A DNA stretch of 64,000 nucleotides from Hysterium pulicare CBS 123377 (GCA_000467715.1 AJFK01000780.1:1-64000); one strand, 5' to 3'; numbered from the stretch's first letter, positions 24,511-37,739 are shown. Made by a program: numbers and translations. Notes: a model not told the origin generated them from the sequence alone.

Positions 24511-26649
24511 CTACCTCCGAGCTCCCTGCCTAACAGTAGGTCGAGCTCGTTGCAGATTTGCATTGGGATCGCGATTATAAGCTGCGCCAACAGCTCCACC
24601 GACGTTCCCCTCTGGTAATGTCTTTCGTCTTTTAAGTCCATCAATATCGTCTCCTGCAACGCCTTGGCTGCTGGGTCGTCCATAGGGGTCTTGGTCATCT
24701 TCATCATCTCGTCCACGTTTATTAGATGTTGGGACACCATTCGTTGCGGCATACGCTTGGCTGGGATATTGGTGAGGAACAGCACTTGGACCCTGATACG
24801 CATCCGCAGGTGCATTTCCATTCGCACCACTACCACGAGTGTCGCTCATGACACTGTGCAGATTGCTAGACGGGGGTTGCTGACGATGTGGAGTAGCATA
24901 TCCAGGCGTCCATTGAGTCTGCCCTGTCGCTGTTGTGCGTGGAGTAGCCCGACCGGAGCCGTTCTGATGCGGAGATCCAGTCATTTCTGGAGACAAATGA
25001 GGGTGTTCGCCATGTAGCGGCCCCGATGCTGCGGCAGTATTATACGCATATGAACCTCGGTTAGCATTGTATGGCGCGCTTGCATGCGTATATTCGTTAT
25101 CATTCTCATGATCAGCTTCATCTTCGCCATGAGTATGGCTAACATGTTCGGCACCTTGGCCCATCATGCTTTCAGAGGGCTTGGAGTCCACTTGTTGTTC
25201 ATTCCCAACACCCGCGCGTGCAGGAGGGGCCATCTCAGTCTTGGGATACCCGCTATCCTGCATAGGTTGACGATACCCCATCATTTGAGAGGAATGATAT
25301 TGAGAGGGTTGGGACGGTGGCCCCGAGTACATCTGCCGCGAGCTGTCATAGCCTTGAGCAGTTTGGTATGACATATTTTGCTGCACTGTTCCTGGTGGCG
25401 TACTTGCCGGAGTGGTTGGAACTGAACGGGTATTGCTGAGCCCGGTATCAATGGAAAGTGGTTGATTGCCCTGCATAGCTGGAACATTGTTTCCACTCCA
25501 CTCGTATGAACTTCCTTGATTTCCCATACCCATTATACTGGAAGCGCTGGTTGGAGGTGTTGGGAAAGTGTGAGCTCTGTCTAGACCGGGTCGTCCCGCG
25601 GATGGATGTGGTTGGATCGCATGGGGTGGTTGAGACATAGCGGTTCCGATGGGGTTACTCATAGAATGATGGTGGTGCAATGAAGGCGGCTGAGAGGTAG
25701 TGGGCGCACCAAGGTATCGCTGCGTTTGCATGGGATCAGGCCGTCGATTCCTCTCTACTGCGGCCATTGCAGCAGCACCACCTCCAACGCCAGCACGAGT
25801 CTGATTGGTAGGGTGGTAGAGAAGAGCTCCAATATCATGGACAAAGAGCGGATACAGCTGCTCTGTGATTTTCTCCTTATTCGCGAAATCGAGCGCTCGT
25901 TCGAATGGAATCCTACTGCAGGTAAGCGAAAAAGTACAAAAATCAAGGGATCTGGAAAACTACGTACCACACCCCTTTCAGATGCATCGGCCCGATCTTC
26001 ACCACGTGTCGCGTCTTCTCGCTTTTGAGGATACCGTCCCGCCGTCCTCTGGTCATTCCAGCGACGTTGAGGAGTTTCGTACCGTTAATCATATGATTAT
26101 CTAGCTGAAGTCAGTTCTGTAGCTATTAAATGCCTCCATATTAATCTCACCTTCCCGTCGAGCGACACACACTCCTTTTGCTTCTACTTGAAAGCACAGA
26201 CTTCCCTCATCTTCCCATAGTGTGGCTGTCACTCGAGGTTTCATTCCCGGTGGTGCTATTTGGCCAGTGCTGTCAAACTGATGAGACTGATAGCTTTGAG
26301 ATCCAGGTAGTGAGGAGGGTGGTGCTCCAGAAGTCATGGCTAACTGGTTAGTGTAGTCTAATAGGGGCTTGAGATATACGAACTCACCAGGTAGGGGTAA
26401 TGCTTGCGGAACCAACGCATTGCTCATCGACGAAGAAGCTGGAAGCTGTGATGGTACGCCATTTCCATAACCGTAGGGAGGATAACCGCCAGGGCCGGAA
26501 GCATATTGAGGGCCTGGTTGGAGTAAAGGTGGTTGCTGCGGGTACGAGTAGTGAGATAAACTAGAGGGTGCACCGGAGGAGGGTGCGTGAGCAGTAGCGG
26601 CGGACATATGCGATGGATGCACCTCAGTATAAGATTGCATCTGGTTCAT
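24511..26649 (-). CDS. stuA: APSES-domain transcription factor StuA
   Basis: Four exons, 26649..26388, 26339..26151, 26100..25968 and 25912..24511, give 661 residues from the first in-frame ATG, a normal StuA length. The N-terminus [21 protein letters not shown] resembles the start of Aspergillus StuA, followed by [15 protein letters not shown]. The APSES DNA-binding domain (about 120-245) includes [59 protein letters not shown] and [20 protein letters not shown]. The long C-terminal tail is Gln/Ser/Pro-rich, with the basic nuclear-signal-like segments [19 protein letters not shown] and [11 protein letters not shown]. StuA controls asexual and sexual development and effector or secondary-metabolite genes by binding (A/T)CGCG(T/A)N(A/C) sites. 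The first intron (26387..26340, 48 bases) is open in frame, so retention would add 16 residues. The frame also stays open far upstream without an ATG (see next entry). Confidence 0.93.
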
Positions 26650-27153
26650 GCTGTTGTAGTTGTCTGCCGAGTACCCGTAACCCTGAACGCCTTGCTGAGT
26701 ACCGTAAGGAGACTCTTGCTGCGAATGTGCATTCACTGGTTGCCTGTCACGATTAAGAGATTGTGGAGTCTGCTCCGGAGACGGGGTTTTGTATCCCGTA
26801 GTGTGTCCGTTCACCGAGGATGAATAAGACGTATTTGAACTTGCGCTGCCGTTGACTACTGATGCCGAGCTGAAAGAACCACCCCGAGGCGAAGATGAGT
26901 TTGACGACGTGCTTGCTTGAGCCTGGATTTGAGGCAAAGCAGGCAATCGCTCGCTCGACACCGTTGGCCTTGGCGCGTAGTGAGGATTATACCACGGTGT
27001 GTCGACGGGGCCTCGGGAGTGGACCGAAGAAATCGACGGAAGCTCCAGCTTTACGGTGTTGAACGGGTGCTGACCGGTGGTCCGCTGCTGCGCAGGATTC
27101 GAGAAACCCTCTCGAGTCAACCCACGAGATTGCCGAGAATTGGTCTACGGAAA
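26650..27153 (-). other. ATG-less in-frame extension upstream of stuA
   Basis: From 27147 to 26650 there are 166 codons in frame with stuA and with no stop and no ATG. They encode protein-like sequence (for example GQHPFNTVKLELPSISS and VDTPWYNPHYAPRPTVSSERLPALPQ, then Ser/Asn-rich repeats). Immediately upstream, in genomic terms at 27153-27148, is a good acceptor (TTCTGTCCGTTTCCGTAG). This suggests either a further 5' exon carrying the true start codon, giving a longer StuA isoform, or a coding-like 5' leader. Confidence 0.55.
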
Positions 27154-28260
27154 CGGACAGAATTGGGTCTACGACAGTAGATTGCAGAATCTGCGCACGT
27201 AGCCGGGGAAACGAAGCTGAGAGCTGTTATAGTTTGATAACGCCTCAGTGACGAGGACGAACAGCTGACAGTCCGGAGACAATGCCTGAATGTTTGCTCA
27301 GAAATGAAACGTTCGGCGGCCACAAGCCAACGAGACTTGCCAAACACGTGGGCAAACAGGTCTCAAAGATGGCGTAGCTGGGGATTCCGAGCGTGCGATT
27401 ATAATCGACCAGTTCGCAACCTGGTTATCTTCGCGTCTGAACTTGGCGTTGTTCCGTGGTGGTACGATTGGCTAGTGAAACAATACCGAGGAATTTTGAC
27501 AATATGGCCAAAGGAATGCTGCTCCGCACTTCCAACGTGGTCTCGGAACTCGAACGCTGCAATGCTAAACGAACAAAAAAGCACGTCGTGAGGTCGTCGC
27601 GGTCGTGAAAACGGAGGAAGCTGTCGAAAGATGCTTTTGATGGGCGTTCCAATACACGCAAAGAGACAAAACGACGACGGCCAGCCTAATAGGAGAATAT
27701 GCAGCGAAGAGTGTCAGAATCGGCACAGCCAGAGCACATGTGACGAAAGACTGCTCCGGTGTAAACAGCTCGTTGCGGGTCGTGAAAGTCGTTGCGCTTC
27801 GTCAACAGCGTGCCGGGCAGGATATTGATAGCTGGGCCCCGATAAAAACACTGAAACGTGATCTGGGTCAGTCAATGGGGTCTGTACGCGGTGGGACGAG
27901 GGTCACGGACAGAGCCTCGCAGTCTATGAATGAGCAAAAGACAATGCAGCGCCAGACAGAGGCTTTTCGCAAAAGCAGTGGGGAGGGCGGAGGTTTAGAA
28001 GCGGAGGAGGTTGGGATGTGACCTGATGCTAGCGCCGAGCGAGCCAACCAGCCCGCCAGAGATAGGCGAGCACGGGAAAGACACTGGCGAGACTCTCGGA
28101 AGGCAACGACAGCAAAGGAAAACAGACAACTGACGCTGGAAGGGCAGGCTGGCAACGAGCGGATGCTGGGTGAAGCTGCTGGCGACGAGAAGTGTGAAGA
28201 GACTCGGGACGAGAATTGAGAACAGCCGTCGCTGGTCGATGCTGCAGCTCAGGATTCTGT
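27154..28260 (-). promoter_or_regulatory. Probable stuA leader and promoter
   Basis: On the minus strand, 28250-27900 is strongly pyrimidine-rich (runs such as CCTCCGCTTCTAAACCTCC), as in fungal transcription-start regions. From there to 27154 the minus strand has no ATG between about 27720 and 27100, which fits a long untranslated leader. Long complex leaders are known for stuA genes in other ascomycetes. The exact start is not visible. Confidence 0.4.
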
Positions 28261-31200
28261 GCAGAGAGCAAGCAAGCAAGCAGGCCAGGCTAGAGGGCTG
28301 ACCGACCGAGACAGGCGAGGCACACGCCGCTATACGGTACGTCCGGCTTGCCGTGGAGGGGAGGCCCTTTGCGAGCGCCCAGTGACGATGGGCCTTCAGA
28401 TGGAGCTTGAAGCTGCGAGGCGGGACGGCGCGATGTTTCGCAAGGGACGTCCGCTCGCATACAGATGGGGACCGTCTGGCTGTCTGGCAGTTGCAAGCAA
28501 GTCCTCTGCAGCTTCGACAGGTTGCTTGGGCGGTGCAGGCACTTCTGTACCTAAAAGGCGGGTGGAGATCTTCTGGGGGGACGCTCTGTCGACAGCAGCC
28601 CACGACAACGCCGCCGGAGCAGGACAATCTAAAATCAATTCGGGCCTGGTGGGGAGCGTGGAGGATTGGTGTGGCGGGCCAAAGCGAACCAAGTCCCGTG
28701 AAGGGCAAAGGCCGTTTCGAAAGGGACGTGGAGAGCACAGATGCCTGCCATCGAGCTGCTGGGCTGCATCCAGAGTCGATGCGAAAGACCAGGGCGTGTC
28801 GGCCACGGACGTCCAACGAACGCACGCAAGCGAGGGCAAGGCACTTCACAGGCCACAGGCCACAGACCACGCAGTCCCAGCCACCTAGGGCTACGGCCTA
28901 TTCACAATTCACATTCACATTCACATTCACATTTCACAAGCAGCCGGACGGGCACGGGCATTGCAGGGCCTGGCAGCCGTTTGCTGCTACCTGCAGTTCT
29001 GCCTTTCCCATGGCGTTCGAGATGCTATTAACGTCCCGGCCTGCTCGTGAGCGTGCAATCATCCGAGCACGCAAGGACTCTGCGTCCAAGTTTAGCGGGC
29101 GTCTATTATTTTTGCATTTGCATGCTGCCTCCGGCCACCAGTTCTCTGCTGTTACCTGTATGGCGCCCGGCTGGGGTCCCGATAGGGAGAAGACGGCTGA
29201 ATTGGCTTGCAGCCAGTAGAGAGGGCCGGAGATATTCAGCAGAGTGCGCGGCACGCTGTGCGGTTGCTGATAGTGAACCGTTTCTGGCTCGCGAAAGGTC
29301 TTTTCCTTATTAAGCTGCGACGAGGATATGCGGAGTTGGACGACGAGGTGGGTCTGTTCTTCCGACCGGCCCTGTCGTCCACCATGTCGCTCATGTCCTC
29401 CAGGCTCGCAGGTGCTGCGATCTGTGCAAGTGGCTCTGCTCCGAAACGTCTTCTTCCCTGTCGCCATCTGGCATCTGGCCCAGAAGCAGTATGGGCCGGT
29501 GGTCCAAGCAGCGCTCAACAGTGGACCGGCAAACGCGATGATTTGCACTGCTTCTGCGAGTCAAAGCTGGCGCAGAAACTCAATTCGCAAAAAGCAACGG
29601 GCGAAATCTGGAGCGCTGCCAGCCATCATGCCCGGCCGTGGGAGCTCGCGGGTCTGATTGCTGGGCATCTCACAAGTGCCGTGCGAACTATCTATGGCGC
29701 CGATTGACCCTCCTCCACCGTTTCCACATCCAAAACGGCCATGGTTCTTTCGAGCAGGAAGGCAAGCAAAAACTGAATGGCCGGGTTGAAGCGCGAATAG
29801 CGAAATTCCAGCACAGGCTAAATGCCCACCAGCGATCCAACGACCACCGCAGCTCGGACGCTGCGCAGGGATGCTCCCCCAAAGCGAACGGGATGAACGG
29901 ACGGCAGGCCGTGCAGGGTTGCTGCTCTGGGCGGTTGGCAGTCCGCAGTGTTGGGGACGACATGAATTCCCCATCCGGGGCAAGCTCTCAATCCACCTCC
30001 ACCGTGGCCCGTCGTCAGCCAACGAAGGCTGCGCTCTGGCTCCTCGATCAGTATTGATGATGAAGCGTCGACTATGTTAACGCTGAGAGAACGAGCGAGG
30101 GAGCCTGGTGCAACGTGGAGACTCGAGAGAGAGCAGAGCCCGCGGGTGCGACGATCATGTCATGTCAGCCAGACAAATGATATGGCGAAGCTGAATAACG
30201 AGGGCCGGGGCGTTGAGAAGGCTTTCGTCTCCACTTGTCGTTGCTGCTGGGTCCCCATCATGGGCGCAAGTTCCCTTGGCCAAACGTGCCGATTGTACCA
30301 CGGACTTGGTGTTGGACGTGGGAGGCCGCGCATGCTAATAGGCTACAGATTGTTGCGGTGTAAGTGATGTGCTGGCTCAGGCTAGCTCCTTGCGGCAATG
30401 TCTACCAAAAAGTCACGCTGTTCAATGTCGAGCTCCAACGCCACCCGTTTCTCACACAACTCCACAGCGACATCTGCTCGCAAATGGAGCATTTGTCGTC
30501 GGCCAAACTTGACATTGAGGGCATCATCAATGTCCCAGTACCTTGGGAATTTCTGATTGCGGAGACACAAGACCATCTCCAGCTGAAACAATTATGGCAT
30601 ACGAAGCTCACGAGCTCTCGCACACGGCCCGGGAGAGCATGATGACCTCGATGGCACGTCTATCTTTCTTGCAATCACGAGATTCTAAGACGGAGGGAGT
30701 CTCCATAGCCCATACATATCATGACAGCCTCAACAACTGAGATGTCGGCGGATAGACTCCAGCCACAGATAGCACACCTCAATATTACAGGCCGCTTCGG
30801 GCGCCAAACCAGTTGTTCGCATTGATGATGATTCGATCCTGCTAGCCGCGCATTCTTCATCCTCGTTAAATACGAATCGTTCTCCTCGATGCTTCGCGTG
30901 CTAACTTGAATCTAGGCGCATAATGAGACGTGGCGCGGAAAGCCTTGTTCATCGGACTACGACCACACAAGATTTGCCTGGGAGTCTTCACCCAACCGTA
31001 GAGCACGTAATCTAGCATGGAAGCGTGGTCCATCCAAGCAGACCGAGTAGCACAAATTGAGGGTCCAAAACACGACTGAATACTGAGGCTGTAGTACTGT
31101 GGCGCGAGAAGCGAACCCGCAAGTCGCACACTGGGGATGTCTCGACCACCAGATCGCTCCCTATCTCTGTAAGGGCGAGTCGCACATCTCTCGCGTGGGC

Positions 31201-34200
31201 TTAGAGGAATGCATAGGTGAAAATAAACGTGCAGTGCAGCCGGCGCGAAGTGGAAGAACGGATCGTGAAGCGAGGGCCGCGCCGTCCAGTCTTCACTTGC
31301 TGACCACCACCCTCGGTATCTAGATAGGAAGTTGGATAATATCAAAAATGAAGTGATAACCGCCTTGAGCAAATTCGAGCAAGGGAAAACGAAGACCTGC
31401 GTCAGGCATTCCTTCCGTCAGCTCGGTCATTTGCACATCCCTTCCAAGACAGCAACAATGGATGTCGTCTCGTCAATCCCTTTGTATCAGCCTCGTTCAG
31501 GTCCTCGTGAGCCAGTTCTGGGCCACGGCATGCGCCTCTTCGAAATGGCAATTTGAGGGAAGCATCAATCATCGGGGCCGCTGAGCAGATTCCACCGTCC
31601 TGGCCTCCGATGCTCTCAGGAGTGGCCATCAGGCCCCCCAAGTTATATTATTGTACGCCTCCTCTGCGCGACGAGTGGCTTCTGCTGTCGAAATGAAGGA
31701 GGCTCGACACGATGGACAGGAAGATCAGAAGTTCGAGAAAGGTCTCTCAACGTGCTTGCTGCGGACCCAGCCCGCGATCAGCTGCAATCTGTGGGCATGA
31801 CGGGTCTGGGATCACCCAGGCGCGATGGCTTTGAAGAAGCGGCGGGCCATCGTTCCTGCAGCTGCTTGGCATCATGGATAACCCGCAATACGGGCGCCGC
31901 TTGACCTTCTTGCCGATGCTGATTGGGCATGTTTCGGCTGCATGTACCCGCGTTGCATATGCATGTGATGGAGGCCACATCCCTGCGCGGCACCTCCCCC
32001 CTCCGGTCTTTTCCTGGAACCAACAGGCAGGCCCTCTTTCGCAGTCCTGCCCGCGCAAAACCACCGCTGGATGAGACGCGAGATTGGCCGTGGTCGCACA
32101 AACCCTCCAGGCGAGATTTGGACATGTTCTCCTTCGGTCTTCACGACCCGCCTCGTCCTGTCGTCTGGCTGGCATCACGCCGCAATCGCGAGGGCGACCA
32201 GCGATCGAGCACATGTCGAGCCGTCTTCCAATCACGGCCGGCCACGTCAGAAACAGCAGCAGAGCCGTTATCGGGGGTGCTGGAGAGGGCAAGCCACTTC
32301 TGGCGTGTGTAGGGCAACACAGACCACTCCTTGCAGTCCGAAACAGGGCTCGAGGGTGGCCAGATGCTGCCTCCATTGGACAGCAGCTGTTGAGACGCTG
32401 GCCTGTTCACCGGATTGGCCCTCGGCGCCGACAGGTTCTGCCGACTGCTTGTCATCTCACCTCATGCTCTGGTAGCACCACCCGCTTGTTACTCCATCGG
32501 TTTTCTAGCGCACTACCCTCGACTTCACCTCACTCATCCCAAACCTCTGTCGACACAGGCCTGGCATGTCCTTTTTGGCCGAGTCCGTTTTTGCCGGCAA
32601 CTCGATCAACACAAACCCAGCCTGTGATCATGCTCCTTTCTCACCGCTGTTCTATTCTTGTTGTTTTCAAACGCCATCCTGGTGGATTTGACGAGGGTCA
32701 GCAATCTACGAGACCCGGCAATCATGAACTGCGATACACGGCTTTTCTACCCCGCCGCGGGTCCCAAAGCAGCAGCCTTGGGGGCCACAAGTGTGTGCAA
32801 TCCAGGCTTGTCGACTTCGCTCCTCACGCCTGATCCCAATCGCTCCGTCTGGAGCAACTTCAGCTCCTTCTTGCCCATCGACGTCCACAATAATGTGCAG
32901 CATCGCCGTGCTCTCCAGAAAACCTGTTGGTGCTCCCATCCTTCTCCAGACTGCCAGAGCCTCTCGCTTCCATTACCCGCATCGCAAGCACGACATACGT
33001 ACGTGCATCACATGCATCATGCTGCCCGTTACCTTCCACAGGGTACACTGCAGTTTGCCAGATCTTGAAGCGAAATTACGTAGGAGGTGCTTGATGTTCC
33101 TATCCTCGCCCAACCTCTACTTGTCTTCTCCATATGATTAACGCTCGAACCACCACAAGTCCAAATCTTTCGAACTGGCGTTCTATGATTGCCCCAGCCG
33201 CATATACATCAAGCGTTAGGATGCTCCATGTACCATATTGCCTATCCATACATCTACTTACACGCGATCAAAAATTTGGTAGCCCAATACGTTGGTGCAC
33301 CACTACCCGAAATTACTTTTCGGTGGCATTCCTGAAGCATCCTGGGTTTTAGTAGACCGTTTAACCAGACGACACTCTTCACCTCGAAGGTCCTCGTCCC
33401 TATTCAGTATACTTGGAAAATTTACCCAAGTCAAATCTCGGACACAAGGATCAATGCCAAAAGCTTTGCGATCGACATAGATATCACAGTTTTCTCCCTT
33501 ACATTTCCTTATCTGAAGAAGGTTAATAAACAAACTTCGCTTGAGTATCAATTCACTAAAACCAGCGGCTGGATAAAAGCCGGTCGGGCTCGATGATGAT
33601 ACTTTCTTCACCAAGCCCGCATTCCAGATGCCCGAATCTTCCACCGTGCCTATTCTCTTCTATTTCAATACGGCAATGCTTCATGTGCACAGAGCATCTT
33701 ATCACATGTTCAATTACCAGGTAAGAGGCATTTCGGAGCAGTCTCCGACGCCAAACGACCTCGACGATGACCAAAACCACCGTTCAACCTCGGTTCTAGA
33801 ACTGACGGACAATGAGAAATGCGGAGACAACCAAGTCCAAAATTTCGGATCGCCTGAGTCTTTCATACATGCTGCGCTAATGACTCCATCGGTTCGTCAG
33901 GGCTCTTACATTCGGCAGGGACAGGTTCGCAGATCTCTGCATTTGCGGCTCATGCAACGTTGATGTGTTCCGCGCCTGCATACACGTTGCTCCGGTACAG
34001 GCATTTACCCTTCAGGGTGTCCAACAGTGTCTTCAGAGCGTTGACAATATAACTCGACTCAGGTTGGATGGCACCTAGACCCCTGAAGCACTTCGGCGCC
34101 TTTGACCAGACTTCCGAAGCTTGAAGCCACAATGCAACAACTCAATTAGCTATCACATGTTCTGTAAGGTGTTACCGAGTGTATCCGATTAACTACTATA

Positions 34201-35098
34201 CCGAAACTGAGGAGAAATCCTACTTTCGGTTAGAGACAATGTCTCTTAAAGTACATACATACTTAGCTACATCCCTAATATATTTGAATTCTGTCCTCAT
34301 TTATCTTGCATTCGACGCCCGCTGGATCTGACATTCTATCAAAACGAAACCGTCTACTCTTTCCACTTTTGCTCACGCCGTCAGAGAATGCCATTAAACC
34401 CTTGAGTGCAAACAAGTCCACATGTTTGGTCTGCCTCTTACGTAGCTGGCGGGAAATCCAACACCTACGTCTCTCGGGAAAGGATAGCATTGGTGTAGTC
34501 TGTCCAACAACTTTCAAGACAGACCTCAGATGCGTCTTCATTACTTAGGTAGGTAGTTGCTGTGAAGACTTCCTGTAAAGGAAGTGGATAGTGGGCTTGG
34601 CGCTTGAATGCCTTAGGTAATCACGTAGAACCTCACCTCGCGTTGCACGCCTCAACCCGCAGTATGCAAGCCTAGCTTGCCGTGCCTCGCTGAGTCTTCG
34701 TATTGCCTTCCCCGACACGATTGTGCATGCGTCATGGCTGATGTTCAACGTCTCGAACGCTGAATGTAAAATCCATTATCTTTATTGGAATTGAGATAGC
34801 ATATCTTTTGATTTTCACTATTATCTAGGTGTTTTCTTCGAGTATTTTCTCCCTGAAGCCGCCTACCTGGAAACCTCAGTAACGCATTGATCTTGTGAGC
34901 CGATAAGACTGCAACCCCGCGTCACTCACTGTACAACGTATTCACGACGTTGGGAGATGTGAGAAATTCAGACCTACTTCGGTACACTCCTCGATATCTA
35001 TTCCAGTCTACATTCACGACAGAATACAGCAAAACCTGGTCCACGTCGAGTTCGCCTATTTTCTTGGTTTACGGTGCCCTGGTTACCAATTTCTAACG
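28261..35098. other. 6.8 kb gene-poor, GC-rich region upstream of stuA and the P450
   Basis: Long open frames occur on both strands (up to about 290 codons) but overlap each other, carry no recognisable domain and reflect high GC and few stops. A hexamer repeat lies at 28901-28937. A plus-strand pyrimidine-rich stretch at about 32500-32960 looks like a transcription-start region, perhaps of a non-coding RNA. From 33.1 kb to 35.1 kb the base composition returns to normal and the sequence is the P450 promoter side. I can support no gene here. Confidence 0.5.
28901..28937. repeat. ATTCAC hexamer microsatellite
   Basis: About six imperfect copies of the hexamer TTCACA/ATTCAC in tandem lie in the GC-rich region upstream of stuA. 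Confidence 0.85.
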
Positions 35099-36956
35099 AT
35101 GGATCTCATTTGGATACTCCTGACTTTCCCGGCTGGGTTTCTATTCTCCCTATGCTACGGCTTCTATCGGAATTATAGTAATGCGCGGAAGACTGGACTC
35201 AGTATCGTTATTGCTCCAGTCGATACTTATGGCGTTTTCTGGCAAATCTTAGGGCCTCTCTCAAGGCCAATATGGAAGCGCCTTCCTCAGAACTTGACCT
35301 TATGGATCAGGGCGGCTGACATGAGCTTATCATGGCAAGAAGATGATTCAATCCATCAAAAACTTGGTCCCGCATTTATCATAGTCTCGCCCACCAATAA
35401 CTTGCTAGTTACCGCGGACGCTGAGGGTATCGCCGCTGTTCTTACGAAGCGGAAGGATTTCATCAAATCGGCCTTGTATGGTATGTGTAGATCTTACTAT
35501 GAATGTGAAATCTCACTGATGACTTCTAGAGCCGCTGAACATTTTCGGTCGAAATGTGGACACTGTGGGTTTTAGAAAGACCTTTTTGATTGTCCCCATG
35601 TAGAAGACGACTGACCATGGAGTAGGTAAATGGAGAACAGTGGGCACGGCAGAGGAAGCTGACAGCTCCCTGTTTCAACGAGCGCGTTAGTGGGTTTGTA
35701 TGGGATGAGTCAATGAGACAAGCAAAAGCCATGCTTCATCAATGGCTCGTCGTCAACCAGGGAAAAGTTAATGATATGGTCAACGACACTCGAATCCTTG
35801 CCCTGCATGTCCTTACAGCCGCGGGATTTGGTATTAGCCATGACTTCAATGGCGGCTCACGCAAACCTGCTGAAGGTCATTCCATGTCTCACCGAGATTC
35901 GCTTATGCTTGTCCTTTACAATCTCATTATGGTTTTCACCTTCCCATGGCACTCAAAGTCGATAATTCGTTTAATGCCGAAGAAGGTACAGCAAGTCGGA
36001 GTCGCAGTAAAGGAATTCGAGCAGTATATGGAGGAGATGATCGAGCACGAACGTCAGATCATGGCCAAACAAGAAGTCATGCCAAAGCCCAACCTCATAA
36101 GTACTTTGATTCGCGTCTCCAATCATGCAAAATCTTCGGGTATAGCGTCATCCGAACGCCTAACGGACCAAGAAATCAAAGGCAATCTCTTCATTTTCAA
36201 CCTCGCTGGCCATGACACTACGGCAAACACATTAGCTTACGCTTTTACAATGCTAGCTATACATCCTGAATATCAGGATTGGCTTATTGAGGAGATAGAC
36301 AGCGTTCTGGGAAATGAAGAGTTCCCAGAGTATGAAAAGTCGCATCCAAAACTCAAACGCGGCATGGCTATTATGGTAAGATCCCACTACTGCCTAATTT
36401 TACCTTTGAATCGAGCACGAAACACTGACAACCACAGTACGAGACCCTCCGCCTCTACGCCCCCGTGACCATGATCCCTCGCGGCGTCTCTCCCGACTCT
36501 CACGAAAGAATACCTCTCGGTTCATCCGAGATCATCATCCCGCCCAAAACCTTAATCTCAGTCAATCTCCACGCAGCACACACAGACAGCAAAAGATGGT
36601 CCCCCGATCCCCTAGCCTTCCGTCCCACCCGCTGGATCACCACCACCACAAGAGGCTCCGAAGACCTCATTACGCTGCCTCCAGGGCATTACACGCCTTG
36701 GTCCATGGGCCCGCGCGTCTGTCCTGGCATGAAGTTTGCGCAGGTGGAATTCACGGCCGCGTTGAGCACTGTTTTGAGGAAATGTAAAGTGCTTCCGACA
36801 AGTAAAGATGCGCGGCCGGGGGAGGTGTTCAAGGGAGAACAGCTGGAGAAGCTTAAGAGGGATTTGAAGGATGTTGCGCGTGATTCGGCGTTCGAGGCTA
36901 TTACGTTGGCTATGAGGAGGCCTGAGGATGTGTGGTTGCAATTCACGGAGCGCTGA
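35099..36956 (+). CDS. Cytochrome P450 monooxygenase
   Basis: Four exons, 35099..35480, 35530..35564 (35 bases), 35626..36375 and 36438..36956, join to 561 residues. An N-terminal hydrophobic anchor (residues 3-22, LIWILLTFPAGFLFSLCYGF) places it on the ER membrane. The I-helix oxygen motif AGHDTT is at about 333-338, the K-helix ExxR is ETLR at 391-394, FRPTRW corresponds to the PERF region, and the heme loop is WSMGPRVCPG with ligand Cys about 484. The usual first Phe of the heme signature is Trp here, as in several fungal CYP families (PWSxGP..CPG). It would use NADPH-P450 reductase and O2; the substrate is unknown. No other biosynthetic gene sits beside it, so it is not clearly part of a metabolite cluster. 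The 35-base second exon is short, but the phases and the FGRNVDT-VNGEQWARQRKL join are family-like. Confidence 0.92.
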
Positions 36957-37739
36957 GTTTTAAGTGGGTTTATGAAAGAAACCCTGAGCCAGGGATCGTG
37001 AGTGATTATAAAATCTAAATTGAAGAGAGCTTTGCGTTTTTTGATTTCTGGTTCTTCCAAGGCGCTTCTCCTGTCACTCCTTCAATCCCGCAAGCCTCTT
37101 TAATCCCATTCTCACGCCTCTAGATACGACTGTATGTATTTAAAAGGCCTAGTAAGTCTTGGAACATTTGGAAGTATGCCTAGGTAAGTCCGGGCATTGT
37201 CTGGAACCAGGCTGGTTCAACTAAAGGTGATGCGCTAAGGTGTGAATGTATCCGCTTCTTAGCAGCCTTGGCTTGTCTTTGAATAGAGACTGTTTCAGTA
37301 CTGTGGGCTCGTGATCGGGCTAAGGTTGGAGATGGTGAGGATCTGGTTGGGGAGGGTTCTTGGGGAGGAGTCTTGGTGAGGTGGAGAGGAAGCAGATTGG
37401 AGGATGGATATAGTAGAGTTGGGGAATGTGAGACACGAGAAAGATAGATGGAGAGATGGGCGAAGAGGAAGGGGGCATCTTGAATGAATTACAGGCATGA
37501 ATTCACGTGTTCTGTTGCAAGATTAAGAACGGTCAGGTCGGCCGACGACTACATCAATAGAAGACTTGAGGTATTATGATGAGATAGAACGGCACTTAGA
37601 GCGACGGAATCGAGGAGTAGGTAGCTCCAGATGGACAAATACGATTGAGATTTCCTCCGTAAATGCTCTAATATGCACAGGCATCAAAAATACTCAGGCT
37701 TCAGACCACCATCACTGCCCCAAAAACCACACTACCCCT
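36957..37739. other. Convergent intergenic region (783 bases) with a minus-strand CT-rich tract
   Basis: It lies between the P450 and GYP1 stop codons. From 37500 to 37300 the minus strand is strongly pyrimidine-rich and holds a 67-codon frame (37498..37295) of low complexity. This could be a transcription start for an antisense RNA, but no coding gene is supported. Confidence 0.45.

Noticed and set aside
27995-29219. Long open frames on both strands (291 codons minus, 270 codons plus)
   Set aside because: They overlap each other in a GC-rich, stop-poor region and show no domain, signal or splice pattern; they look like chance frames in the stuA upstream region.
30382-30642. Short minus frame with protein-like sequence (LEMVLCLRNQKFPRYWDIDDALNVKF in parts)
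   Set aside because: I could not extend it by splicing or link it to a family.
31747-32833. Overlapping frames of 209 (minus) and 249 (plus) codons
   Set aside because: Same GC-rich context, no family resemblance, and high Arg/Ser/Pro/Cys content typical of non-coding GC-rich DNA.
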